A stretch of 64,000 nucleotides of DNA from Serilophus lunatus (taxonomy: Eukaryota > Chordata > Aves > Passeriformes > Eurylaimidae). This document shows, piece after piece, positions 23,403-36,950 of the stretch; within the stretch, counting starts at the first letter, position 1, and each line of letters starts with the position of its first letter. A program made the translations under genes and the position numbers. The notes under the pieces are model-generated. The model made no database searches. It was not told the DNA's origin and saw nothing but the letters and a program-made list of their open reading frames with translations. The DNA lies in contig VXBA01003121.1 of the NCBI GenBank assembly GCA_013399895.1, forward strand, positions 1 to 64,000. The letters run 5' to 3'.

Positions 23403-26400
23403 CTCTACATGTAGTTGCATTCCTGTGTGTGTCCAGGACCATGCTGGAAGTACATGGTTTAATCCCATGTATTGAAGTTGTGCATGTTGGATACAGGGAA
23501 AAATTGCATAGAATTGTAAATGACTGTGGAGAAATGCAGGCTAGAGAAACTGTGTCTGTTCTACAGGAGTAAAAGCTAAGATCACATTTTCTTCTCTGTA
23601 CTATCATTTCTGTGGTGAATTGTTACTCTATTTCATTTACAGTATTCCTAAGAAATGCCAACGTGCTACTTCCCTAATCTACATGCATCAAAAAAAGACT
23701 GATACAGTGTACTTGTTATTTTAATATAAAGGATAAAGCCAGTAAAACTTTACAAAGAATCAACACTGTAAACAAGCCATGCTTTATGTATTCAATTTAT
23801 CTGCTTAGTACAGAGGCAGCATCTGTTTTCAGTGAGATGCTGCTTTTTTTCTTTCCATAACTCAGCAGCTGGAATAAATAAAACAACAGCCAAAGGCCAA
23901 ATTAACAGTTTGAGGGCCACAAGTCTGCTGGAATGGCCATAAGGCAGGACAGTTGAGGACAGTGACAGGAGGAATTGTAACCTCCCCATGTCCCAGTAAT
24001 AACTCCCAGGCACATGGTCTCATGGTGTCTGTGTCATGCTCCTCCATTGCTCTATCTCAGACAAGTTTCTTGCAGTGCTGCTAATTCCTCTGTTATCCCT
24101 TTTCTTCCCACAGCTCTGCAGGAAGGAGATGAGTGAAGCAGAGGTTCCTCTGAACCCACCACACATCTCCAGTGCTGGTAGATTCCAACAGGACACGGGC
24201 CACAGTGTTGTGATGGGAATAAACCTGCCTCACTCCACTATGAAACTGGAGAGCCAAACATTTTGGCCTCAAGTCACGTTCTTAAGCTTCTCCCTGGATT
24301 CCAGCTTCCAAATTGCCAAAGTATAAATTCACTTCTTTCTTCTTTGTTCTCCAACTCACCACCTCAACCTTCTCCAGCGGCTGGGAGTGAGGAAGCTGCA
24401 GGAGCAGTCAGGAACGGGTCTGACTGGAAGTAACAGAGCCCCAGTAACCAGAGGGGCAGAGCAGGGGTGAGATGAGCTTCTGAATCCTCAGCAACTGATT
24501 GAGGAGATGCCATCGACAAGAGGAGCCCCTGCCTGCTGAGGAAAACCAGGACTGGTGTGCAAAGGTATTTGTGGGTGTATGGCAGAGTGGGGAGAGAGTG
24601 AGGGGATGGCATGACTGAGAATGGTGTAATGAGTTTAAATTACCTTTATTCTAATGAACAAAATAATTTTTTTTAATCAGTCCTGTTGAAATATTCAAGG
24701 CTTTACTACACCAGACTGTCCCAACTGGAATCAGGGCTCTATCACAGCTTGAATAACTAAATGTCTCTGTCTAAGTACCTTTTCCATTCCCCAGTTTTCC
24801 ATTGGAGGGTCCAGAACTTTCTTACACTTAGAGCTCTCCATACTGCCAGAGAGAACCGAGTGGAATTGAGAACAATACCTGGAATATTCTTCATTTCCTT
24901 CTCTCCATGGCTGTGCAGCACTGCAGAGCACTTGTTGCTGGTTCTCACCTTATGAAGGGTTAATTGCTTTAACGGTGGCACTGGAATTAAAGAGTCTAAT
25001 CTCTGTCCTGCCCCCTCCCATTTTCCCTTACCTTTTACAACGCTTAATAAGCACCCACAGCTTGAGCCCACCTAGGCTGGACCTCAGGGAGAGGATCACC
25101 CTGCAAGGAGCTGAACATTTTGGATAAGAAGCCCTGCACAAATGCAAGATGATAGTGCTGATAGCATTAACTCCCTTGTAATTCTGTTTTCAGGGGTTGG
25201 AGACTGACTGAATGATCTCAGAGGCTGGTGTTTGCAGTAATAGCTTTGCATAAAGAGGTCACTCAGAGATAAAGTGGCAGTTAATTCAAACCAGAATTTC
25301 AGGCTTAGCTTTGCCTTTTTCCCTCTCTTTGAAGGAAATGAGAGGTGACACAATTGGATAAGATACACATTTTAGGCTTTTTCAGAAAACGGGATATTAT
25401 TTGCTGAAAAGATTGTAATAGTTCCAGGCTGATAAATGCAGTACATTGTTTTTGGCATGTATATCAATTCTTAAAAGAAATACTTTTTACCAGAAATTTT
25501 GTAGAAGCTCCTTTGGACTCTCAACAGTCTATTAAGTAAACGTGGGTTTTGTAGCACTATAGGAAAATGTAAAGTTTTACAGGAGCTTTTCAAAATTTGG
25601 CAACACCATCCAGCCCAACCTTCTTTATTTTACATTAAAGCTCTTGAGATAAGAGAGTGAGGGAGATAGAGATGTACTTTGACTGGCAAATGTGTCAGGA
25701 GCAGAAATGTAAAAATGAGAGTGTGTGTGAAGCAGTTCCAGAAACCTGGGAGAAGCAAAGGACCCTCTCCTTCTCCAACATCACAGTGTCTGGGATCACA
25801 GAAGGTGAAGGTGATCTGGTCTGCCAAGAAATGTGTGAAAACCTCTCTTCTAGAAAATGTCTCTGTTCTGTGTGCACACATTCTGTGTGTGTGTGTCCAA
25901 ATTCAGGTTATATTTACACCCAGGTACTTATCTCTGTGAAATATATAGTACAATTATTTTAATTTAATTAACTGCTGGCATCAGGTACAGTAGCTCTTTT
26001 CCCTCAGCCAGCTGGTTTCATCTTTGCTAGAGTTCTGTGAAACTTTTACTTGCTGTGGAACTACAAATAAGGAAGGATTCACCTGCTTTGGAGCATGCAC
26101 CCAAACCCAAAACTGGCAGGACATCTTGTAACGTCCTGCATCCAAATAGTCTTGCCAGTGCTGGAATGAAATGGTCTCACTTTGGTTTTGATAGCTCCAG
26201 ATTCCTGGAGGTTCAACTTATTGGAAATCCAGAGCCCTTTCCATGGCCTGGGCCTGATGGCCAAGCTCCAGAAAAAAAATCATTGTAGGTCATTGTGTTC
26301 TTCTGGACAGAGTAGGTGTGTTTGTGTCCAGCAGTAAGGAAGAGACACATCAGGCCCCACTCTGTGTGCAGGACCAAGACAAGCCTGTGTCCATCATCCA

Positions 26401-27601
26401 GGTGGTGTCTTCTCAGACAGACTCACCTGTGTAACTCTGTGAGGTTCCTGCCTGGAGTCTCTGTCATCCTCCCCATCAACTAACTCAGTAGAATCTTATC
26501 CACGATGTTAACTGGAAATATTATGGCTCTGGTCGTGGGAGAGTGTTTTCCTGCCTCAATTCCTCCATGGAAAGCACCTCAAACCCCTTGTGTCCAAGTG
26601 CAGGACTGTGTTAAAGGATCTCTGTTGGAGAAAGTCATCCAAGGTGGGTTTTGGTGAATTTTCAGGTCTCTGACTTGCCAAGGATGAAGAAATCTCACTG
26701 CAGGTCTGGCAGGGATATATTCAAGGAAGTGATAAAAAACAAAGTGAAGGAAGTTATTGAAACGCTCACATAGTTAATGAAAGCCTAAATGAGCAATAAA
26801 ACATGGCAATATGGGGAAAATGTAAACAGGAGACTGAAGGGAAACAAAAGAAGTAAAAGTATTTTGCAGAACGTTGATAAAATCACTCTGAGTCTGGAAT
26901 AGCAGGGAGAGATCCGAGAGAAGTTCAGGAGAACGAGGTGCAAGAGCAGTATGCTAAAGGTTCATTTCTGTGGAAATGTAGTTGGGCCACTAATAGCAAG
27001 AATTAGGAGGAAATAAAAGAGTAGTGAGCCACAGAACCCAAAGGTGAGGTGACTATGGAGGAAATATTTTGAAGCTTGCCTTATCCAGCTTTAGAAGATT
27101 GCAGATCCTCCCTGCAAGGCAAACACTGTAGACATGTTTGAATGGGCTCAGTTCCTTTTGCAGAAAACTCTCCACCAAAGAGGAGTTAAAATCAGAAGTG
27201 CTCCAAGAAAAGATAAATATCACAGTTGACCTTTTAGGGACAAATTCTGCCAAAGCAGAAAAAAATATCTGAAAATGTGTATTGGAGTAATTGGAAGTTC
27301 AAGGTAGCTGAATAAAGAAAATAGTGAAATGAACCCTGAGGAAAAGAGTTCCTTTCATTCCAAGCAATCCAGAGGTGTAATTCATTGTCCTGATGAAATC
27401 AATTGTCAACAGGCTGCAGTTGGATGTAGAATAGGGGGAAGAGACTGTGATTTCAAAACAGGGTATGTTACAGTACTCAAAGTACTCCAGCAGCATATGG
27501 AAAGGTATGGAGAGTGTAGGAATTCCACTGTCACTGTTTCTTCTGGATTCATCACAGCATTCAGCTGGGGTATGTTGTGGGAAGTAGTAGAAATATAGGG
27601 A

Positions 27602-27850
27602 GAATCATAGAATCACAGAATGGTTTGGACTACAAGGGACTTTAAAGTTCACCCAGTCCCACCCCCTGCCCTGGGCAGGGACACCTCCCCCTGTCCCAGG
27701 TGCCTCCAACCTGGCCTTGGACACTTCCAGGGATGGGGCAGCCACAGCTTCTCTGGGCACCCTGTGCCAGGGCCTCCCCACCCTCACAGGGAAGAATTTC
27801 TTACTAATATCCCCTCTCATCTTACGCTCTTTCAGTTTGAAACTATTTTA
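27602..27850 (-). mobile_element. CR1 LINE, 3' end fragment, antisense
   Basis: Starts with 'gaatcatagaatcacagaat', passes through 'ctgccctgggcagggacacc' and 'ggatggggcagccacagctt', and extends further 5' than the other antisense copies into 'gggaagaatttcttactaat' and the 'tttgaaactatttta' region. Confidence 0.93.
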
Positions 27851-28299
27851 TACACAGATAAAAGCTACGTTTGAATTCATGCATCACAAAGTCATGAGGA
27901 TTTATGGGGGTTAAGCAATTTCTTCATATAAAATTTTAGTGAATGACAAACCAGTGTAATTTCACCATCATTCTTTTTAGTTTTCATCAGGTATTATGAA
28001 TGCTAGATGTACGAGAGAACAAAGTCACTGAAAATCTGGTGTTAAGGTCCATATGCAGGTATAGTTTCAGATCTGCCAGATATTCTTAGGTAGCAAACAG
28101 AACTGGAGGAATTATTTAACAATAATTGGCACATAGTTGCATTAGTGGTAGCTATGAAAATGAAGTTATAAAACAAGCAGATTGTTATGTGCACCCTGTA
28201 AACTTCACCTTAGCCAGGTATTCTTAGCCAGGTATGCTGGAGATTAAAAGTGTGGCATTGAAATGTATTTAATGTCAAATACAAATGTGTCAAGACACA

Positions 28300-28712
28300 G
28301 CATCAGTCTTATGAAGACAGGCTGAGGGAGCTGGGGCTGTTCAGCCTCCAGAGGAGACCCTGAGAGGGGCCCCCATCCCTGTGTGTCAGGGTGTGCAGGG
28401 AGGGGGCAGAGGATGGACCAGGCTCTGCTCCATGGAACCAGCAATGGGACAAGAGGAACGGGCAGGAACTGATGCCCAGGAAGTTCCACCTGGACATGAG
28501 GAACAACTTCTTGGCTGGGCAGTGACTGAGCACTGAACAGAGAGAGACCAGAGAGGGTGTGGAGTCTCCTTCACTGAGGATATTCCAGAACTGTCTGGAC
28601 ACAATCCTGTGCCATGTGCTCTGGGATGGCCCTGCTGGAGCAGGGAGGTGGGACCAGATGAGCCACTGTGGTCCCCTCCAACCTGACCCATCCTGTGATT
28701 CTGAGAGATGAG
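28300..28712 (+). mobile_element. CR1 LINE, divergent subfamily
   Basis: Recognised from 'ctgagggagctggggctgtt', 'aagttccacctggacatgag' and the end 'gtcccctccaacctgaccca' plus 'tcctgtgattctgag'. The wording differs from its neighbours across the whole length, so it belongs to another CR1 subfamily. Confidence 0.9.
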
Positions 28713-31700
28713 GGAGATGCAAGCAGGGTCAGAGGTGAAATTGAGGCATGGGAATGACTGAACATGGAAAGATTATGATGGTGGGAATACTGCAGAAGTC
28801 AAACAGACAACAGGATGCCAGAGATAATTTGCAAATGCAGCCAAGGTCAGCTCAAGAAGGAATAGACTGAACAGGTTGGTCTGAGCAGGTTCAGCCAAGG
28901 GGGGAGTCCTGAGCAGGGGTGTAACCAAACCAGGCTCAGAGGAGGAACAAGTTCCTGGGCAGGGACAGGCAGCAACACTGCTCTGTTCCCAGGGTGTGCT
29001 GAAAGCCTGAGAGATGCAGAGAAAGAAGGCATTTAATGGTTGCCTGCAAAAGTTCTGATTCATCAATTAAGATTTCAATATAACTTTCCTGGTCTCCTGT
29101 GCACCTGCTGTGATGTTTTACTGAAGCAATTTCCTGTTTCTAGAAAGCTTAACTCAGATTTTCATGCATCTTTTGCCTTTAAATCTGTGACTGAAATCCC
29201 TGTAAGACCAAACCATGGGAGACAAACTTAGAGATGAATATTAATCAACTCTTCAGCAGTATTAAATATCATATTGAACCCAAATTTTCTCCTGCAACTT
29301 GGCACCAGATGAAGCTGTAATCTGAAGGGTGTGCATCCTCATAAACTAGACCTGCTGAAACAAATACATTTCCACTCCCAGAGACCTTTGGACATCTCTA
29401 GTCTTTATTGTGGCCTGTAAGGAGACTGGCTTTTCCTGTCTGTACAGTATCTTTCAGACATATTTTCCGTGAATGATAAAATCAGTAGAACGTGTGAGGG
29501 TATATGAGGTCACCTGGGTACTGTGTCCTAAGAGCAGACATGGAGTTTGTGTTTTGGGACTGTTTGTGCTGCTCAGCATCTCAATCCTAATACATTGTCT
29601 GTGGTCTTCAAAGCTCCTGCAGAGCATTTTCAGCTATAGGTACCTGTAGTTCAGCATCTCTATCTGTGCTTGAAGGCTCCTTCAAGTCCTGCTTCTGAGA
29701 AATGCAGAGCATCTAATGCCCTTGGATTTACCCAGCCAGTGGGAATGTGCACCCTTTTACTTCTTAATTAGCTGCTTGAAAAAAGTGCCCCATCTAAGAG
29801 GTGCTCAAAGAGATAAAACAGATCCAGTCTCCTCTCATGGTATGTTTTGAATATAGTATTTAACACACATGCCAATAGTTGTCCTGTAACCCAAGAGCTC
29901 CTGATATCAATATGGTCATGTCAGCAATTTTCATTAAAGGAAACTGTTGTAGTTCCCAGTTAAATCTCCCTTTTCTTTGCCTGCTGCCATTTGCAAGCCT
30001 AAACAGTCCTTTCAAACATCTAAATCAGGGGAGCTCTGATGTGTTTTTCATGCTTTTAACTTTCTGCTTTACATGATGGATGGTAGGATTTATTGTAGCC
30101 TGAAGGAACAAACCGGTTGTTATTCAGTCTGCCCCAGGCAAGCCGCCCTGGCAACAGCCAAAAATAATAGCCATGGTCCCTGCAAAGGTTCTGCTCAGAC
30201 TTTCTGAAAGAATTCACCTTTGGGGCAGGGAGCAAGCATGGAAAAATGCAGCCCCAAAGGTCAGCATTTTGCAATGCTTATGGTGTATGAAAACAGGAGG
30301 TTGTGATGGAAACTGTGGGGCAACCTCAGTGACAACGGGTGTGGTCAGCACCCCTGTGCCACCTTCTTGTCATGAAACAATCATTTGCCTCCCCTGCAAT
30401 ATCATGGGTTGCATTTTACTTCCTATCAAAGTTGAGTTCAGGAAATAAATGATCTATGACAACTCGGCTTTATACAGAATTTCATTGTGAAATTGAGTCT
30501 TTATCTGGACAAATGTTTGCATTTTGTGTTCAGAAGATCACCTTCCTAATCTTTTTGTAGCAGGGATGCCATGATCCATGTTGGCCATAGAAAGCCTAGG
30601 GATAGCCTTTGTACACACACCCTGTACCCTTCCCTTTATTACTCTCTTTTTGTGCACTTTCAGTAGTGTTTTATGCTCTGTCAACCTCAGGAGTTGTCTG
30701 TAGGCTCACTTCATAATCCTCTTTGATAAAGTTTGGCAAAAGTACACACTTCAGTTCCTTTCATTCAAGTCAGAAGTTACTTTTCCAGGAAGACACGTTT
30801 AAAATGCACAAAGGCACCCATTTAAAGTGTTCTGCCTTTTTACTGCTGCTTCCTGAGTGGTCATCAAGTCTGGGTATCAGAAACTGGTAGCAGCAATGCC
30901 ACAATTTTGTCCCAGATAGTCACGGATGTTTACAGCTCAGAGAAGTTCAGTAAAGAAATCCAAAATGGGTATTTTCACAGGGCTTTTATTGCTGCTCATG
31001 AAAATAATTTTCCAAGGAAAATAATCCATTATTTCTCAAATGACTCCAAAGCAGAGCTCCACTGAAATATCACTGATGTTTAAAGATAAGGAAAAAACTA
31101 ATCTGCCTGCTGGACTCTGCTGAGAAATGTGCTTGAGAATTAGAGATTGTGGCCCCATGGCTAGAGAATTCAGATTTGCTTAACCCGACAGACTGAGATC
31201 AGATTAGGAGAGATTTGCCTTCCCCTTCCTCTCCTCCTAAGTCTGCTACTGAAGATACATGACAGGATGTAACTAGGAGGAACTGAATATGGAAGTTTCT
31301 CTTTTTTTGAGGAATGGTCTTTGTGCCACAGAAAACACATCAATAGGAGGGATCAAATAGTTGAGGAGCTGGGGTTTTCCAGCAGCTCCCAGGAGGATTT
31401 CTATTCCTCAGGGCAGCTCTTAACTTGGGAAATTCACACTTGAGGAGAAACCACAGAACACCAGAGAGACAAACCATCGTGGGTCAAGCAGAGGGAAATG
31501 ATAGACCAGGCAAGGCTGCTTCCCTTTCTCGTGGTCAGTGGTTCTCAGAGCTGACTGCTTCCAATCCTGCTTTTCCAGCATCCCCTGGAGCAGCTCTTCC
31601 AGGCCATAACCCTGGGTCATTTCTTAGGCCAGATATCCTACTTGGAGCTGAGGACAATATTTAGGATTGTGTCTTGCAGAGCATAGTTCTCCATGAGTGT

Positions 31701-32877
31701 GGATCCCATCCTATTGCCACAAACCCAACGTCACGTTACAGCTACGACCTGAGAGCTGTCTGCTCTGGCTTTCACAAGGATGAGCATGGAAGTGCTACAG
31801 GAAGCATCTTTTCCTGTTGGGATGCTACCAGCACTGTGAGCAGACCATCCCCATGGAGACATTTATGCCTCCTGCTGGCTCATACTGTGGCAAACTGGAC
31901 AGGCACCCACCACAGAGTATCACAAAAGCAAAGATATGTAGCCCAGTTTCTGGAACATGAGGTGAATTTTGGAAGCCTGGAACACTTTGGCCAGTTTGGA
32001 AGGACAGGGGAAATTAAATTCCCTTTTAGATCTGAAGCCTATTGTCATTTTTGCTCTGGTGTGGAAAGTCAGCTTGGGTTTGAATTCCTCGTTGTGGATC
32101 TGCCCTGTCTCTGGGCTAGAACTCATCCCAAAGGATGCTCCTCCTTTCTACAGCCAGGGAGAAGGCGGTCAAATGTGCTTGGGAATGTCTGACTTTTCTC
32201 AGAGGACTGCTTTTTCTCCAGAGCTTTCTGCTACCTGTTGATCCTGACATCTTGGGCAGTAACTTGTCAGTTCATGAGTCATCAAGAAGCAACACCTCTG
32301 GGCAGAAGCTTAAATTTGGAAGCTGAGGTTTGCTGTCAAATTTTCTGAGGCTCTGAAACCTGAGCCAGCTGGATGAAGAACAGCCACCTTCCCTAATGGG
32401 AACAGATAAGACACATCTCGGCAACTGCAGCCTCCTCACACCCAAACTCCTTGGGGTGAAGTTGAAATTTTTGTAAGAATTAACAGGGTTTCCACAAAGG
32501 TCACTGCTCACTTCACTGAGAACAGAGCTGGGCTCTCCTCAGCCAGATCCTTCCATGTGAAGCTCATCAAGTGGAACAAAATCTTGTTCCAATTATCTGT
32601 TTTTTTGTGTGCACAAGTCTCTCCTGGGAATGACAGTGTCAGCCACAGCCTCTCACAATGCAGAGAACACATGGTGGAGGCCTTGTACACAAACCACTGC
32701 CTTACCCTGAGCAGGAGATGGAATGTGCTGTAAATTCCCTGGTGCAGCTGCTGTTGCAATATCAACAAAGAGGTGACAAAAGAAAAAAGATGGCAAGATG
32801 TGTATAGGCCATCCTAAAATGGTGATAATCTGATTTCTGATTCCTTTGGAGTGGGAATAGTAATATTCCCATTAGTG

Positions 32878-33106
32878 TTCACATGTTCAGCCAGCACTGG
32901 AAGGACCTGGAGCTGCTGGAGAGAGTCCAGAGGAGGCCCCAGGATGAGCAGAGGGCTGGAGCAGCTCTGCTGGGAGGAAAGGCTGGGAGAGCTGGGATTG
33001 TTCAGTCTGGAGAAGGGATAGTAGAAGTTGTCCCTTCCCATGGCAAGGGGTGGGAGTGGATGATCTTTAATGTCCTTTCCAACCCAAGCCACTCTATGAT
33101 TCTTGG
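32878..33106 (+). mobile_element. CR1 LINE with internal deletion
   Basis: The 5' part still encodes the ORF2 tail motif DLELLERVQRRP. The copy then jumps from 'ttcagtctggagaagggata' straight to the last 90 bases ('tcccttcccatggcaagggg'), so about 200 bases of the usual element are missing. It ends in 'ccactctatgattcttgg'. Confidence 0.9.
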
Positions 33107-35445
33107 AATTGCATTTCCTGCAGCACCATCAGGCCCAGTGTTTTATCTAATCTTGTGGGAATCTGTACAATGGATTTTAACCTTTTCAATTCTTTAATTT
33201 TTTTTTTCCCCAAAACTTCATATTTTGAAGTAATGGGTCCATGGACAACTTAGGCAGGAGTCCTACCAGCTTTTCACTAATAGGCCTTGTTATTGTTGAT
33301 TCAACTTTTAAGAAGTCTACAGTAAAAATAGAAAAAAATAGTTTGGGTAGATGAAGGTAGAAAGCCACTTGGGACAGGCAGGAAAAATTAAGTTCTAGCA
33401 GCTTAATACTGAAATATAAAAGCACTGTTTGGGCTGCAGGACCAAGGGGCTGCAGAACACAGAGCACCATGAACCAGGTCAGAACAGTTCTGGCCTCCAG
33501 CCAGCAGAACTGAACTTTACCAAAACGTTTTGACTTGGAGGGTGCCCTAAAAAAAATGTGTTATTACAAGAGGCATATTTTTGTGATTTTCCTGCCCATC
33601 TTTATTGCATTTGTTGTGAAACACTTCTGAAGTTTGGCTGTACTATTATCCCAATGTTACAGAGACAGCTTGAGCCCTGAGGACCACGAATGCACTGAGG
33701 CACCAGGGGGATTCCTCTAGGAGCTGTGCTCCTCGGGGCTTCCAAAGATCTGGCCAAGGAGAGACAAGGCTCAGCTTTATATACATGTTTAGGTGCATAA
33801 AAACAGAAACAGATGTTTAGCAGTCCTCAGATGAGAAGCCTACCTACCCAGAATATCCTGAACTTATTTGGTGCAAGGTCCATTTCTTGTCTTAAAGAAA
33901 TCTCAATTTCTATATATCCCGTATCTGATTTTTAACTCATGAATTTGGGATCCACGGGAATAGAGAAAAAGAGATAAGTCTTGAAGTGTTGCTGTGGCTT
34001 TCCCATCCACACTGCACATATCCTGGTGAGTTGGGGCACTCTCCACCTGAGAAGCCCAAAGCATTTTTTCACTTAAATAACTGACTATTGGATCAAGGAT
34101 AAGCTACAGCTGCAGATCTGATGTGTAGGACTAACTTTTCAACCAGGGCTTCTAGTTTAATTGTCTCTTTTCCTTACTTACCTCTATCCAGAGCCAACAT
34201 AAAACCTGAAAATGCCCTGAGCGAGCCTCTTATCTTCATGGGATTTCCTGCTAAGCTTTATTGATTGAAGAAGTTTGGATAAATACTGAAGTTTATCTAG
34301 CCCGAACTTTTGAACTCACCTGTTGTTGCTGTAAGGAGACAGATTTAAAAACTCTGTTGCTGAGGTAAATTTGAAGAAACAACACGTGAGCTTACGCATT
34401 TTGAAGGAACAAATCAACTTCTTCTAGCCCACCTCATCAGCCACGTGGGAACAGCCCAGGAGCATGTGGTGACCCACCAGGAGGAGGTGGTTTGCTGGGA
34501 ATAAAGGAGTAAGGACTGAGCACAGACAGCTCTTGGCAGGCAGCTGATTTGTGCTAACCCTTGTCCTGCTCTTTGCTGTCCACATACTCTTCTCACTCCT
34601 CTTGTAGGAGTTTCCAAACCTGCAGATGAGGTGCCTCAGGTCACTGGCAGGAAAGTCACCCTGTGGAAGGGAACAGACATGTAGTACTTTCTGTGTGATT
34701 TACCAGCTGGTGGGATTCACTGAAGGGGTTGGATCAGCACCAGGGGTGGTTCAAAGCTGGGGAAGGGGCAGCACAGAGAAAACGGGGGATGAGAAATTGG
34801 AGAACCTCTTTGCATGGCCATGAGCAGGGCAGTGAACTCAGGCAGCTGCTGGAGCCTCTCTGTATCTTCCTGGGAAAGAGGGTTTGTTGTCAGCATGTGC
34901 TGCCAAGAGCCCTGATCACCTGTGGCCTCTCTTCTAAACGGATGAATGGAAGGAAACCTGTTTAAAGAAAGGTATTTACATTTTCAAGTCAAGCGTGCAA
35001 AGCTGGGAATGCCCATGCTGCTCAAATTCTACCCTTTTCTGAGCTGGTCTGTTTTCCAGACTGGGAGAGGAATCCACAGACTTTAAGCCAAACAGAACAG
35101 GAATTAAAAGCTGAATTGTTGTGTATTTGCACAGTGTGAAATGCACCTTTCAGAACATATTACACTCTCCCCCTCACACTACAGCACATTTTGAAGTCAC
35201 CATGTAGCCATGAATGTTGATTTTGGGGATGTGTGGGACAAGCACATTTGAATATTCATATTCACTCATAATTTGGGCAGTTTGCCAAACTTAGCCAGAA
35301 GAAAGAAGAGGAAAGCTTTATTTGAGGATTTTTAATAATGATGTTGCAAAGAGAATTCCTCGTATAGGAGCCTCACCCCCTGGCATTGCAGAAGGCTCTG
35401 CAAACAGAAGAGCTTATCTGAAAGCAGAAAAAGACATTCACAAGA

Positions 35446-35506
35446 ATTTTTATATAAATATTTTATATATATAGATACATATGTACACACACATTTATAT
35501 ATAGCT
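35446..35506. repeat. AT-rich (TA)n-like stretch
   Basis: Contains 'tttttatataaatatttt' and 'atatatatagatacatatg' with a short (CA) run in the middle. It is simple sequence only. Confidence 0.8.
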
Positions 35507-36582
35507 GTTGCCATCTCCCTCATAGTAAATATAGAAAAAAGATGTATGAGTGCAACAGGTTCATGGATTTGGGGAATAATCCAAGTCTATGAAATTCTTT
35601 AGTCTCTGGCAAAGTGAAAAAAAAATCACATCTAACTGTTGCCCTTTTAAATGTAAAACAGCTGCTGCCCACTGGCACTGCCTGAATTCCTACATACTCA
35701 TCCACTTGACAGCAGAATTCCAGCCTCTAGTTTCTTATAGCTGTATATCATGACATTATTAATATCTGTTAATGGCATTTAAATCCCTGTTTGTCCAGGA
35801 TTTCGCTTTGCCTCTGGGAATTTGAGGTGGGCAGAGTTTTGGTATTAAACCACTCACCCCATGTGTTGTTTCCCCCAAGGAAAAGGGAAGGAAGTTAACC
35901 TGGCATCAGCAGGTGATGCTGAGCTACAGGTGTATTGGACCAGCATTCTGAGATGCATAAATCCTGGAAGCACTATCCCTGGGAATGTGGACACAGAAGA
36001 GTGATACCCAAGGGCTGTCACATTAACCTTTTTGATGCTGCAGGGAATTCCCTTTCCCAGTTCTGGGAATCCCATCAAAGACCAGCACCACGGGCTTTAC
36101 ATCCCCACTTTTTCCTCCCTGTTTTGAAGGTGCCTGTTTTCCCTGCTCAGATCAGCCCTGTCTGTGCTTTCTGCAGCCAGGAAACAAGAGCTGAAAGGCA
36201 CTGAAGCAAACCCAGGATAAGTCATCAAAGGAAAAGAGTGTTGTGACTAAACTTTGGAAAGTTTGGTGGTCAGGGATTTCGGCCGCTGCAGCTCAGTGTG
36301 TTACAACCTTAGTATGAATTTCTTTCAGACGAGTTTCAGGCTCCCTTTTGCCAACAGGAAAGGAATAATCAATAATGTTGACCTTTTTATTCTTCTTCCT
36401 CTTTTCTTAGCATTATAGAACCATTCATAGCCTTATTTATTTAGGAAATAAGGCCTTTGGGGGACTTTGTTCAACCTGGCTGAAGTTTCTTCAAAGATTA
36501 ACTGACTTCTTCAGAAGTAAATCAGCTTCCTCTTGGGCAGGTATTTGCTTACCACGTAACTGGGTGTCGAGTGCTGTGTAGT

Positions 36583-36950
36583 TATAAAGTTTGCTGGGCT
36601 CAGCTGTAGATTTCCTTAACACACTCTGCTGACATCACTGAATCTCCTCTCGAACTCTTTTATTTTTTTCCCCTCTCTTTCTCCCTCCCTCCCTCTCCTC
36701 CCTCCCTCTCTTCAGTTTCTTTATTCAGGTAATTCCAAGTCAGGCTTATTTCAACTTGTTTTTGACTGACAGCGAGGGAAGGGAGACTCTCTGAGGGTTT
36801 TGTTTTCTGCTGTTTTTTGGTGTGTTTTTTTTTTTTTAAACATCCACCCATGCTTTATTGAGAAGACATCCAACCTTCTATAAAAAAAGATTGCTTGACC
36901 TGTCATGACGATAACATCTAGTAAGGAATCTGAACATTGCTCTTTTACAG
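36583..36950 (+). promoter_or_regulatory. Candidate distal promoter plus leader exon
   Basis: TATAAAG at 36583 is followed about 30 nt later by a possible start region (36610-36620), a CRE-like TGACATCA (about 36630), a polypyrimidine run at 36661-36715, and a consensus splice donor (CAG|GTAAGA) at 36951. Together these could be a first exon on the same strand as KCNJ15, 21 kb upstream of the coding exon. Each element alone is weak; the exon is unproven and might be coincidence. Confidence 0.2.
36661..36715. repeat. Polypyrimidine (CCCT)n-like run
   Basis: Fifty-five bases of C and T only on the + strand, within the candidate distal leader exon. Such tracts near promoters can be nuclease-sensitive, but here it may simply be a microsatellite. 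Confidence 0.85.

Larger units (their letters stand above)
23403..32877. other. Non-coding, apart from two CR1 pieces
   Basis: Contains the CR1 copies at 27602 and 28300. The longest frame is 31674-32192 (172 codons, + strand), which has no recognisable domain and is discussed as a low-confidence observation. Confidence 0.65.
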
